DNA from: Taibaiella helva
Lineage (GTDB): Bacteria > Bacteroidota > Bacteroidia > Chitinophagales > Chitinophagaceae
DNA: 64,000 bases
NCBI RefSeq assembly: GCF_003545695.1
Contig: NZ_QUZZ01000012.1
Coordinates: 1-64,000, forward strand
Reading direction: 5' to 3'
Both the position numbers and the translations under genes were made by a program. The notes beneath the pieces were generated by a model. The model had not been told where the DNA came from. It did no database searches and saw only the letters and a program-made list of their open reading frames with translations. Below, piece after piece: positions 26,088 to 33,829 of the stretch (position 1 is the first letter of the stretch; the number at the start of each line of letters is the position of its first letter).

Positions 26088-26720
26088 ATGCCTGGAATAT
26101 ACACTAGTATCATCGTGCCGGGAACCATCCTGCTGCCGGTTACTATTGCTGTAATCAGAAAAGGCTATCGGAACGGCCCGGGCAGAATGATCTTCATCTA
26201 CCTGCTTCTTGCCGGCTTCTTCAATCTCCTGGCAGCTGTTCTGGCTGCCAGGAGTATTAACAACCTACCCTTCCTGCACCTGTACACGGTACTGGAATTC
26301 GGGATCATTACCGCTTTTTTCTATACCGCCTCTTCCACGGCGCGGGAACGACAGCTGATACGATGGCTGTGGGCCCTCTTTCCTGTACTCGCTATCCTGA
26401 ATATCCTTCACCTCAACTCTATCTATCTTTATAACCTTATCCCCCGCTCTGTCGAAGCCCTGATCGTTCTTATATTATGCATCTATTTCCTGATGAAGAG
26501 CCTCAGTTTTTCGGCTGCTCCTGTTCCTTTCTTTAATTTTGCCATAGTGGTAGCCCTGCTCCTGTATTTCTCAGGATCGCTGGCACTGTTTGCCCTGTCT
26601 GATTTTATTATCGCCAATAAGACCATCAACCGGCTGATCTGGACAACACATGCTACCTTTGTACTCATCATGTACCTTATTATTGCGGTAGCCTATTATA
26701 AAAACGGGAAAGAACAATGA
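26088..26720 (+). CDS. Seven-transmembrane hypothetical protein, possible sensor partner
   Basis: 210 residues with about seven hydrophobic segments: near 5-20, 27-47, 55-75, 82-100, 108-125, 135-160 and 175-200. There are no recognisable enzymatic motifs and no signal peptide. Its stop overlaps the next ATG (ATGA at 26717-26720), so it is translationally coupled to the histidine kinase. I infer that it senses a membrane or extracellular cue for the kinase, which has only one membrane segment. It could also be an unrelated membrane protein; the family is not named here. Confidence 0.8.
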   Translation: MPGIYTSIIVPGTILLPVTIAVIRKGYRNGPGRMIFIYLLLAGFFNLLAAVLAARSINNLPFLHLYTVLEFGIITAFFYTASSTARERQLIRWLWALFPVLAILNILHLNSIYLYNLIPRSVEALIVLILCIYFLMKSLSFSAAPVPFFNFAIVVALLLYFSGSLALFALSDFIIANKTINRLIWTTHATFVLIMYLIIAVAYYKNGKEQ

Positions 26721-27505
26721 TCTACATTTACGTTATCGTGGGAATGTGCAGTTCATTTTTATTGGCCCTGGCTCTTTTGCTTTTTTACCTCCGCTACAAA
26801 AAAAACATCTTACAGCAGCAGTTCCAGATCCAGCAGAAGGAGCTGGATTACCAGAAAAAGCTCACCCAGGTGATCATCACCTCCCAGGAGCAGGAACGCA
26901 AGCGGATAGGCAAAGAGCTGCACGACGATGTAGGCAATGCGCTGGCATCGCTTCGCCTTTACCTGGACAAGTATATGTACCTGCCCAACCAGGACAATGG
27001 TGCTATCAAGGAAGAATACAAGAAAAGGATCGGCTCTATTTTCAATAAGCTCCGCACCATCAGCCACCAGCTTTCTGTTGCCGAGATAGAGCTGTTCGGC
27101 CTTCGCGAAGCCTTATTTATGCTGAGCGAGCACATCGAGCAATCGGGCGCCTTCACCATTAACATCGATGAATCCAAAACGAAAATCCCCGAATCGCTGG
27201 AGTACGATACCGCGGTAATCATTTACCGGGTATTCCAGGAGCTGCTGACCAATACCATAAAGCATGCCGGCGCTAATAAAGTGGATATCGTATTTGACCT
27301 GCACCGGGAGTCGGGCGAGCTCATGATCTCCTATGCCGATAACGGGAAGGGACTTTCTTCCGCCACTTTGCTTCACGGACTGGGATTTAAGAACATTGAA
27401 AGCCGGCTACAAACCGTAAACGGCTACTATGATATTGATAAAGAAACCAAGGGTGGATTCAGAATGAATATCTTTATCCCCCAGATGCAGCTGGAACCGG
27501 CCTAG
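26717..27505 (+). CDS. Membrane histidine kinase, HisKA_3 (NarX/DegS-like) type
   Basis: 262 residues. One N-terminal membrane helix (about 4-26) is followed by a coiled-coil linker (ILQQQFQIQQKELDYQKK). The dimerisation/phosphoacceptor region contains the H-box ERKRIGKELHDDVGN with His69. The ATPase domain (about 155-255) has the N-box FQELLTNTIKHAGA, DNGKGL and GLGFKNIESR. Such kinases phosphorylate LuxR-type regulators, and one follows 44 bp downstream. Overlap with the 7-TM gene suggests the two membrane proteins form one sensor. Location: inner membrane with a cytoplasmic catalytic part. Confidence 0.93.
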   Translation: MIYIYVIVGMCSSFLLALALLLFYLRYKKNILQQQFQIQQKELDYQKKLTQVIITSQEQERKRIGKELHDDVGNALASLRLYLDKYMYLPNQDNGAIKEEYKKRIGSIFNKLRTISHQLSVAEIELFGLREALFMLSEHIEQSGAFTINIDESKTKIPESLEYDTAVIIYRVFQELLTNTIKHAGANKVDIVFDLHRESGELMISYADNGKGLSSATLLHGLGFKNIESRLQTVNGYYDIDKETKGGFRMNIFIPQMQLEPA

Positions 27506-27549
27506 CTTAACCACCGACCGGAAACCGAACCAATCTAAATAGTGCCTTT

Positions 27550-28221
27550 ATGAACCAGATCAGTTTAGCCATTGTAGATGACCAGGAACTGTTCCGGCAG
27601 GGCATCATCGCCTTGATGAGTAAGATCCCGCAGGTGAAGCTCGTTGCCGATGCCGCTTCCGGAGCCGCATTGCTCCAATACCTGGCCAATACGCCCAACC
27701 TCCCCGACATTGTATTGATGGATATGGAAATGCCGGGTATGAACGGCATAGAGCTTAACCGTGCCCTGCACCTGCAATACCCCGACATCAAAGTGATTAT
27801 GCTGACCCTCTACGACCAGGGACGTTATGTGTTTAAAATGGTTGAAGAAGGGGTATGCGGTTACCTTTCCAAAAGCTGCAGCATGGAAGAGCTGCAGGAA
27901 GCCATCACCAAGGTCTATACCTCAGGCTTTTTCTTCACCGACCTGATCAAGAATGCGCTGCAGCAATCGTCCGATTTCAGGAAAAAACAACCGCTGCATT
28001 TCAACAGCAATGTCGCCGACCTTACCGTCAGGGAAAAAGAGATTATGAATCTCATCTGCAAGGAATACACCAATACGGAGATCGCAGAGAAGCTGTTCAT
28101 CAGCCCCCGTACGGTAGAGGGTCACCGGAACAACCTGCTGATGAAGACCGGCAGCAAGAACACTGCAGGCCTGGTGGTCTTTGCGATCAAGCATGGCATC
28201 TACGATGTAGTGATCCACTAG
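27550..28221 (+). CDS. LuxR/NarL-family response regulator (partner of the kinase at 26717)
   Basis: 223 residues. The receiver domain (1-120) has the acidic pair VDDQ, phospho-acceptor Asp58 (VLMDMEMPGMNG), Thr in MLTLYD, and Lys in LSKSC. The DNA-binding domain (about 155-220) has LTVREKEIMNLICKEYTNTEIAEKLFISPRTVEGHRNNL. It is the expected target of the kinase encoded immediately upstream. Genes it controls cannot be told from sequence; the divergent collar-protein cluster is an obvious candidate (inference). Confidence 0.94.
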   Translation: MNQISLAIVDDQELFRQGIIALMSKIPQVKLVADAASGAALLQYLANTPNLPDIVLMDMEMPGMNGIELNRALHLQYPDIKVIMLTLYDQGRYVFKMVEEGVCGYLSKSCSMEELQEAITKVYTSGFFFTDLIKNALQQSSDFRKKQPLHFNSNVADLTVREKEIMNLICKEYTNTEIAEKLFISPRTVEGHRNNLLMKTGSKNTAGLVVFAIKHGIYDVVIH

Positions 28222-28237
28222 CACCGGCTTTGTATGG

Positions 28238-29380
28238 CTAGGGCAGCTTTATCTGCTCCGGCTCCGAGACGACGATCTCTGCCTTACCCTTGAATTCCTT
28301 TACCTTCCCGGTGACACAGATATCCTTACCCTCAAGATATTCTTCCGGCTTGTAGGAAAACCGGCTCCTGTCTTCTCCGAAGATGACAAGCGTAAAGGGG
28401 CTGGCCGGGTAAGCCGCCCCCATATTGATCAATGTGGGTGTGCCCTTGGATTGTGCCAGGTACTTGCCGCCGTATACTTTCCCGCATACGGTCACCTCTT
28501 TACCGATATACTGATGGGCGTCTTCGGGGCGGATACCGCGCTGCGTCTCCGCTGCTGCAGCCTTGCCTATACCGGATGTAGCCGTACCGGAGAAAAGGCT
28601 TTCCAGCAAAGCGCCCAGCCGGAGACCTGCGTACAGCAGCTGCTTCCGTATGAGATCGCTGTGCGCAGCACTGTATACGGCATCTATAGTATTACCTTTA
28701 AAGCTGTAGACTTCGGTAAGGTGTGCTCTTGACTCCGTCATCCATTGCACAAAATCAAGCCGGGTCAATGTCCTGACCTGCTGTTTATCCAGGCCGTCTT
28801 GAAGCCTCAGGCAGTCTTCGATCGTGATATGCTGCTGCTGTATGATCTGGTCGTCCCATATCCAATGCAGGCTGGAGGGCATACCTTCAAAATCCAGCTT
28901 AATGTCGTTGCCGCCCTTATCGGAGCTATAGCCGGTATGCAGCGGCTGGTGCAGGTCGCCCACCAGATGAAAGAGGATCATCAGGTCTTTGCGCGCCTGG
29001 TCGGCGCAAAGGGTATTCCGGTGACGCAGCTCACGGCTGGCCTGGGCCAGCATCGTGACAATATTTTCTTCATCGGAGGGGCTGTACGATTGTCCTTCAG
29101 GAATATTGATATAATGCCAGGGCTTCATAAAATCATAGTCACGACCGCCGCGCATCTCATCCATCCATACAGAAGCCTGTTCGGGGGAAACATTTCCCAA
29201 ACATTGTATTACCTGCTGACGGGCTGCATCGCTTAACGAACGCATAGCGATCTCGGCTACGATCTCGTGACCCGTTTTACCCCAGGCCAGGGCCTGCACG
29301 GCAGAGAAGAAGAGTCCCATGAAAAAGGCGAAAAAGCAGGCAGGTAAAGGGCGGAAGCAGCCCCTGGCTAATCGTTTCAT
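28238..29380 (-). CDS. S1/P1-type zinc nuclease with C-terminal OB-like extension
   Basis: 380 residues. A signal peptide ends at ALA/W, so the mature protein starts with Trp33, which in S1/P1 nucleases supplies zinc ligands through its amino terminus. Other ligands are visible: His38 (WGKTGHE), the Asp of MDEMRG, the HYIN region, the FHLVGDLHQPLH core (His, Asp, His, His) and WIWDD. The catalytic part ends near residue 275. Residues of about 295-380 form an extra domain (IGKEVTVCGKVYGGKYLAQSKG, INMGAAYPASPFTLVIF, KDICVTGKVKEFKGKAEIVV) that reads as an OB-type nucleic-acid-binding fold. It should degrade single-stranded nucleic acid outside the cytoplasm, releasing nucleotides or phosphate. 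It is convergent with the two-component operon. Confidence 0.9.
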   Translation of the reverse strand: MKRLARGCFRPLPACFFAFFMGLFFSAVQALAWGKTGHEIVAEIAMRSLSDAARQQVIQCLGNVSPEQASVWMDEMRGGRDYDFMKPWHYINIPEGQSYSPSDEENIVTMLAQASRELRHRNTLCADQARKDLMILFHLVGDLHQPLHTGYSSDKGGNDIKLDFEGMPSSLHWIWDDQIIQQQHITIEDCLRLQDGLDKQQVRTLTRLDFVQWMTESRAHLTEVYSFKGNTIDAVYSAAHSDLIRKQLLYAGLRLGALLESLFSGTATSGIGKAAAAETQRGIRPEDAHQYIGKEVTVCGKVYGGKYLAQSKGTPTLINMGAAYPASPFTLVIFGEDRSRFSYKPEEYLEGKDICVTGKVKEFKGKAEIVVSEPEQIKLP

Positions 29381-29601
29381 CCGGTGGTTATTGGTATTAT
29401 TGGATTGGGCCTAAAGGTAAGTATTGCGCCGTCTTGCAGCAGTTACGTTGTTGTATATTTTTCATTTTCGTAACATGGAAGCTGCAATTCCGTAACATAA
29501 GCCGGTAATCTTTGCCGCTCAAATATTTAGAAATTTTACAAAGCGGGAAACCCGGGGTGAAATTCCTTGGTCACACTGCGATCAGGGTTTATCTTAGCTT
29601 C

Positions 29602-30258
29602 ATGGAAGAACAATTACAGACCCTGCCCCAGCTCGACGACCAGGAGCTGCGGGTGCTCGGTTCCCTGATCGAAAAATCAAGGACCACACCGGAGTATTAT
29701 CCCATGACCATCAATGCCCTTACTGCGGCTTGCAACCAGAAGACATCGCGCAGGCCCGTGGTACAATACGATGAGCAAACGGTAGTATTGGCCCTCGACC
29801 GCCTGAAACGCAGAGGACTGGTCGCCACCATGACCGGCGGCGGCAGCCGCGTAGTCAAATACAAGCATAATATAGGATTGAACTACCAGCTGCTGCCGGA
29901 AGAGCTGGCAGTGCTCTGCATGCTGTTGCTGAGGGGACCGCAGACGCCTGGCGAGCTGAACAGCAACTCAGGCCGGTTGTATGAATTCGACTCTCTTGAA
30001 GAAGTACAGGCAGTGCTGGAAAAGCTATCCGGCGCACCAGCGCCCTTCGTAGAGCAGCTACCACGGCAGACCGGGCAAAAGGAAATGCGCTACCGTCATT
30101 TAATGGGCGGCACGGCAGACTGGGATGAAACCGAAGCGGGACAGCCCGCAGCTGCAAGAAAAGAAAGCGAAGTGGAACAACGCTTATCAGTAGTAGAGCA
30201 GGAACTTGCCGAGCTGAAAGAGCAATTCGGCCGGCTGATGAAAGAGCTGATGGGCTGA
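29602..30258 (+). CDS. YceH/DUF480 family protein
   Basis: About 218 residues from the ATG at 29602, chosen because the family starts there (LDDQELRVLGSLIEKSRTTPEYYPMTINAL); the 30-residue upstream extension is unlike the family. Two winged-helix-like halves are visible: TAACNQKTSRRPVVQYDEQTV and LAVLCMLLLRGPQTPGEL. Then comes YRHLMGG and a C-terminal coiled coil (VEQRLSVVEQELAELKEQF). YceH proteins are widespread in Gram-negative bacteria; their biochemical role is not established. Cytoplasmic. A strong bidirectional terminator follows. Confidence 0.92.
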   Translation: MEEQLQTLPQLDDQELRVLGSLIEKSRTTPEYYPMTINALTAACNQKTSRRPVVQYDEQTVVLALDRLKRRGLVATMTGGGSRVVKYKHNIGLNYQLLPEELAVLCMLLLRGPQTPGELNSNSGRLYEFDSLEEVQAVLEKLSGAPAPFVEQLPRQTGQKEMRYRHLMGGTADWDETEAGQPAAARKESEVEQRLSVVEQELAELKEQFGRLMKELMG

Positions 30259-30270
30259 GACCGTCATAAA

Positions 30271-30302
30271 ACCGGGCCGCCTCGTCATTGAGGCAGCCCG
30301 GT
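30271..30302. terminator. Bidirectional terminator between convergent genes
   Basis: Stem ACCGGGC-C-GCCTC / GAGGC-A-GCCCGGT with one internal mismatch and a 6-base loop, placed between the converging YceH and beta-helix genes. Confidence 0.7.
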
Positions 30303-30353
30303 CATTACAGAGATGGTACATCAAGAAATGGTGCTTACCATCTGTCGAAAAAA

Positions 30354-32363
30354 CTAAGCGTTGGATTTAATGATCCAGGCCGCGGGAAGATTGATGCCTT
30401 TATCTCCCCTGGTCGCCAACCCGGAGCTCAGCGTGGATTGGTACCCGAACATATAGGTAAGGAAATGTGGCTTAATATTCGCGTAGGTCGTCTGTACGAC
30501 AAGAGAAGAGGCATCACCGGATATATCTGTATTGTACACAGACATATCCAGTATAGAACCGCCGGGATCACTAAGACAAATTAACGCTTTACCGGGATCC
30601 AACGTTACAGAGCAGGCTTCAAAAGAAACACTGTTGGTACCGGTAGTGCTCCAGATGCAGCCATTGTTCCACGAGCCCGGAGCACTGTTGATAATCTTAA
30701 GATTATTAAAAACAAGTGACGCATCTTTCAGCTCCATCCAACGTTCTCCGAAGGTTATTGTTGCCTGGTTGCCGGTTATAGACAGCTTTTTATTACGCAG
30801 GTAAATAGCTTCGCCATCAAGTACATAGTTCTCCGTATCCAGGATCACGATGGATACCGCTTCAGTCTGTGGCCAGTTAGAGGTGCTGTATACATAACCC
30901 AATTGTCCGGTGGTTACCCGTTTCAGCGCTGCAGCCAGGGTCTTTACAGGGTAAATTTCAAGGAATCCGTGATTGTCATCATTACCCGGCAGGTTAGCAG
31001 GGTCATTTATATTTCCGCTTGCCTTTACAAACACCGTATTTTTAGCGATTCTGTGTACCAGGTTCCTGTCGGGGAAGTAAGCAGACACAGTGCCCGGTAC
31101 AGAAATATGGCATTGGTATTGCGAAATGCTGTCGTGCATCGCAAATACCGTATTGCCCTGGTCTACGGTTCCAAAGAAGAGTTCGCTACGAGTACCCGCC
31201 CTCAGCGTTTTGCCATTGCCATATCCTGCAGCAAGGTCGAAGGTAGCCTTCGCTGCGAAGGTTACAATGGCTTCCCCGCAGGCTTCTGCATAAAAAGAAC
31301 TGCAGGCATACGTAGCATTACAAACCGCGACGCCCACGTCCCAATGTTCGGTGATCAGGGATGTAGAAGCAGAGCCATTGCTGTAATTGTTGATGAATCC
31401 AAAAGTTTTGGCATCGTATCCGGCCGGAAGATCGGCGCTGGGATCAAAGACCCCTTGCAGCAAAGCAGTCGTCTCAGGGAGTGGTGTCGCGTTCTGTATA
31501 CGGTCACAATACCCGTTGACGGTACAGTTATTGTTGGAATTCATAGCTATGATCCCAGCCTTGATCGTGATGGTCTGCACATCGACCTCGGTACTGCCCC
31601 AGGAGGCTGATAATAACACACCGATATCTGTACCATAAATAAAACAGTTTTTGATCTTGGCGCCGCCACCATTCAGGATCCGGATACCTCCGAACAGACG
31701 TTTGTCACCGGGAACAATAATGCTGATATCCCTGATCTGAACATCGCAGCATGCACTAAACGTATCTATTTGTCCTGTTCCGGGAAAGCTACCATAAGGC
31801 ACAGGTACAAGGAGCCCTGGATTGGACGCCATATACGTATTGGTCTCAATAGCCCAATGATAAGCGGAAGGGAAATCTGCGATCAAGGCCGACCGCTGTT
31901 CGACCTCCAAAAATCTGAAGCCTCCGCCAGCTTCCCCTACCAACGCACAATAACCGGGAAGACGAATAGGCGCGGTAATCCGGTACCCATCTTTAGTCGC
32001 TGGCAGCAATACGGTATAACCGGCGCCCTGGCTTGATGTAGCGAAAATCGTGCTCTGCGGCGCCAGGGCGCCACTGTAATTGATCGCAGCATGAATAGCG
32101 GCGGTATCATCCGCAATACCATCCCCTTTAGCGCCAAACCACTTTACATTAAGCGGCGGGGCGTACAGGCGCTTCCAGCGGCCGGGCGCCGAAGAAGCAT
32201 TCAATTGGAATATGGTCCCCAGGTCGGGGTCTTCCGCGGAAAGAGCATCCCAATAAAAGGTTCCTCCTCCACCATCGCCGGCTTCATAATAACCCAATAC
32301 AATGGCCGTTTCATTTCCCGAAGGAGCAGTAGCTGTCAAAGCAGCAATGTTTGTGACTGTCAT
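30354..32363 (-). CDS. Pectate-lyase-superfamily (right-handed beta-helix) protein
   Basis: About 669 residues from the ATG at 32363; the longer frame to 32486 adds no signal peptide. Residues of about 70-330 match the Pectate_lyase_3 type: NVKWFGAKGDGIADDTAAIHAAI, TVLLPATKDGYRI, GGAKIKNCFIYG and repeated short strands typical of a parallel beta helix. A second part (about 470-640) is also helix-like with IVILDTENY, ITGNQATITFG and NNLKIINSAPG. This fold occurs in polysaccharide lyases/hydrolases and phage tailspikes. There is no signal peptide and no T9SS sorting domain, unusual beside the many exported proteins here. Substrate unknown; a tailspike-like origin is possible. Confidence 0.8.
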   Translation of the reverse strand: MTVTNIAALTATAPSGNETAIVLGYYEAGDGGGGTFYWDALSAEDPDLGTIFQLNASSAPGRWKRLYAPPLNVKWFGAKGDGIADDTAAIHAAINYSGALAPQSTIFATSSQGAGYTVLLPATKDGYRITAPIRLPGYCALVGEAGGGFRFLEVEQRSALIADFPSAYHWAIETNTYMASNPGLLVPVPYGSFPGTGQIDTFSACCDVQIRDISIIVPGDKRLFGGIRILNGGGAKIKNCFIYGTDIGVLLSASWGSTEVDVQTITIKAGIIAMNSNNNCTVNGYCDRIQNATPLPETTALLQGVFDPSADLPAGYDAKTFGFINNYSNGSASTSLITEHWDVGVAVCNATYACSSFYAEACGEAIVTFAAKATFDLAAGYGNGKTLRAGTRSELFFGTVDQGNTVFAMHDSISQYQCHISVPGTVSAYFPDRNLVHRIAKNTVFVKASGNINDPANLPGNDDNHGFLEIYPVKTLAAALKRVTTGQLGYVYSTSNWPQTEAVSIVILDTENYVLDGEAIYLRNKKLSITGNQATITFGERWMELKDASLVFNNLKIINSAPGSWNNGCIWSTTGTNSVSFEACSVTLDPGKALICLSDPGGSILDMSVYNTDISGDASSLVVQTTYANIKPHFLTYMFGYQSTLSSGLATRGDKGINLPAAWIIKSNA

Positions 32364-32613
32364 GATAATATATTTTAGGTTTAGAATAAGGCAAAGATGT
32401 ACTGCGGGAACGCCGTAGCATGGCAGTCCCCGATAAAAGATAAATGGCTTATTGCATACATATATCCGGAATGTCCGGGCGAGCACCGATGTTTATCTTG
32501 TGAGAAAAGGCATGGACAAGTCTCAACGGGCCAGAGCGGACCGTTTTCTGTTTCTGTCGAAGGGGAAAGGTGATTACATGGGCTTTAGTAAGCCGTATCG
32601 AGTTGTTGATACA

Positions 32614-32982
32614 TCAAGAAGAAACAGAAATATAATAGCCGTCCGGATCCCGGAGCGAAAATTCCTCCAGCCCTGAATTGGGATTCAGGTGCGGCGCTTC
32701 CTCCACCACTGCCCCAAGCGCCTGCGCCTTGCGCCATACAGCATCCAGATCTTCTACCTTAAAGTAGATAATGATCCCGTTACCTGCGGGGATGCCCCGG
32801 TCCGAAAGGGTCGGATGCTCATGATCACCCCAGTGATGCAGGCAAAGCAGAACCCGCTCTTCTTTGTTCCGCAATACCTCGAAGGTATCTCCGCCATGGC
32901 TGCCGCGGCAGTCCAACAGCTGCTCGTACCATTCTGCGCTGCGCCGCACATTGCTTACCGCAATGATCAATTCCGTGTGCAT
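32614..32982 (-). CDS. VOC-superfamily (glyoxalase/bleomycin-resistance-like) protein
   Basis: 122 residues with the paired beta-alpha-beta-beta-beta modules of the vicinal oxygen chelate fold: ELIIAVSNVRRSAEWYEQLLDCRG, LLCLHHWGD, IIIYFKVEDLDAVWRKAQALGAVV, FSLRDPDGYYISV. Candidate metal ligands are His5-like N-terminal residues and the Glu of LEEFSLRDPDG; I cannot assign a substrate. Cytoplasmic, monocistronic. Confidence 0.88.
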   Translation of the reverse strand: MHTELIIAVSNVRRSAEWYEQLLDCRGSHGGDTFEVLRNKEERVLLCLHHWGDHEHPTLSDRGIPAGNGIIIYFKVEDLDAVWRKAQALGAVVEEAPHLNPNSGLEEFSLRDPDGYYISVSS

Positions 32983-33012
32983 GACCCCATTTTGTTATCG
33001 GAACGAAGATAA

Positions 33013-33535
33013 AGATGATGCGGAAAAGTTACCGTAAACAGGCGCTTCACCTACCTGAAAAAGTGTGTTCCAACAGCCCGCCGGAAATGTTTGATGTATG
33101 GTAATTTTCTTGCATTTTTAAATTATAGACAAGGCTGTTAAACAATAGAAATAGCTTGTTGATCATATCAGCGTTATGGATCAAGCTATCATATTTTAGC
33201 CACATGACCCATTTTTTAAATACACAAAGTAATAATAGTAGCAAATAGCTATGCATTTCTTTTCCGAAAATAACATTCGCTATTTTTAAATTTGCTTTAC
33301 AAAAAGAATATCTGATTGTAAATTTATTAATTTATATTAAAAGAAAGAACAGCAAATTGAAAATATATAAATAATACAATTTTTAATAATTATCATTCCA
33401 AGAATTACACCCGGCCTTAAAAAAACTCTATATGCAGTCGTCGTATAATTGCTACAAATCAAAAGCTCGGCTGATGGATATGCATACTAAACCTCCATCG
33501 CATGCTATATTATCCCTGGTCCTGAATATTAAATG
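33013..33535. other. AT-rich intergenic region, no gene recognised
   Basis: The full gap between genes is about 850 bp (32983-33829). From about 33050 to 33420 it is much more AT-rich than the rest of the window (TTATTAATTTATATTAA and similar). A 69-codon minus-strand frame at 33047-33256 has no protein features and is not called. The composition suggests foreign DNA or a long regulatory leader for the adhesin gene downstream. Confidence 0.45.
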
Positions 33536-33567
33536 TTAGAAAAGCATTAACACTCCATCTACTTTTG
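33536..33567 (+). promoter_or_regulatory. Promoter of the large adhesin gene
   Basis: TTAG (33536-33539), 20-bp spacer, then TACTTTTG (33560-33567), an exact -7 match. This would give an mRNA leader of about 255 nt. In that leader AAACAGG-CTTTTA-CCTGGTTTTTG (about 33579-33602) can form a small hairpin followed by U5, a possible attenuator. Confidence 0.55.
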
Positions 33568-33829
33568 CATCGCCAATTCAAACAGGCTTTTACCTGGTTT
33601 TTGTCGGTGATAAAAGAAAGCACCTGGCATAGACGAATAACTTATACAATACCCTGCCTAAACTAAAAAACGCCGGGTAAGACCAGACCCAGGCCGGTTC
33701 CTAAAACCAATCGGACTATCAAATACAAAAATTAACTCATGCGATAGCAGGGGAAGGGAAGCTTTTTGCCTTAATTAAATTAAAACACAATCAAATATAA
33801 CCATTCCACCTTTGTTATCATTATCCTTT

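Noticed and set aside
33047-33256. 69-codon minus-strand frame in the AT-rich gap
   Set aside because: Leu/Phe/Asn-rich product of AT-rich sequence, no ribosome-binding site, no recognisable features.
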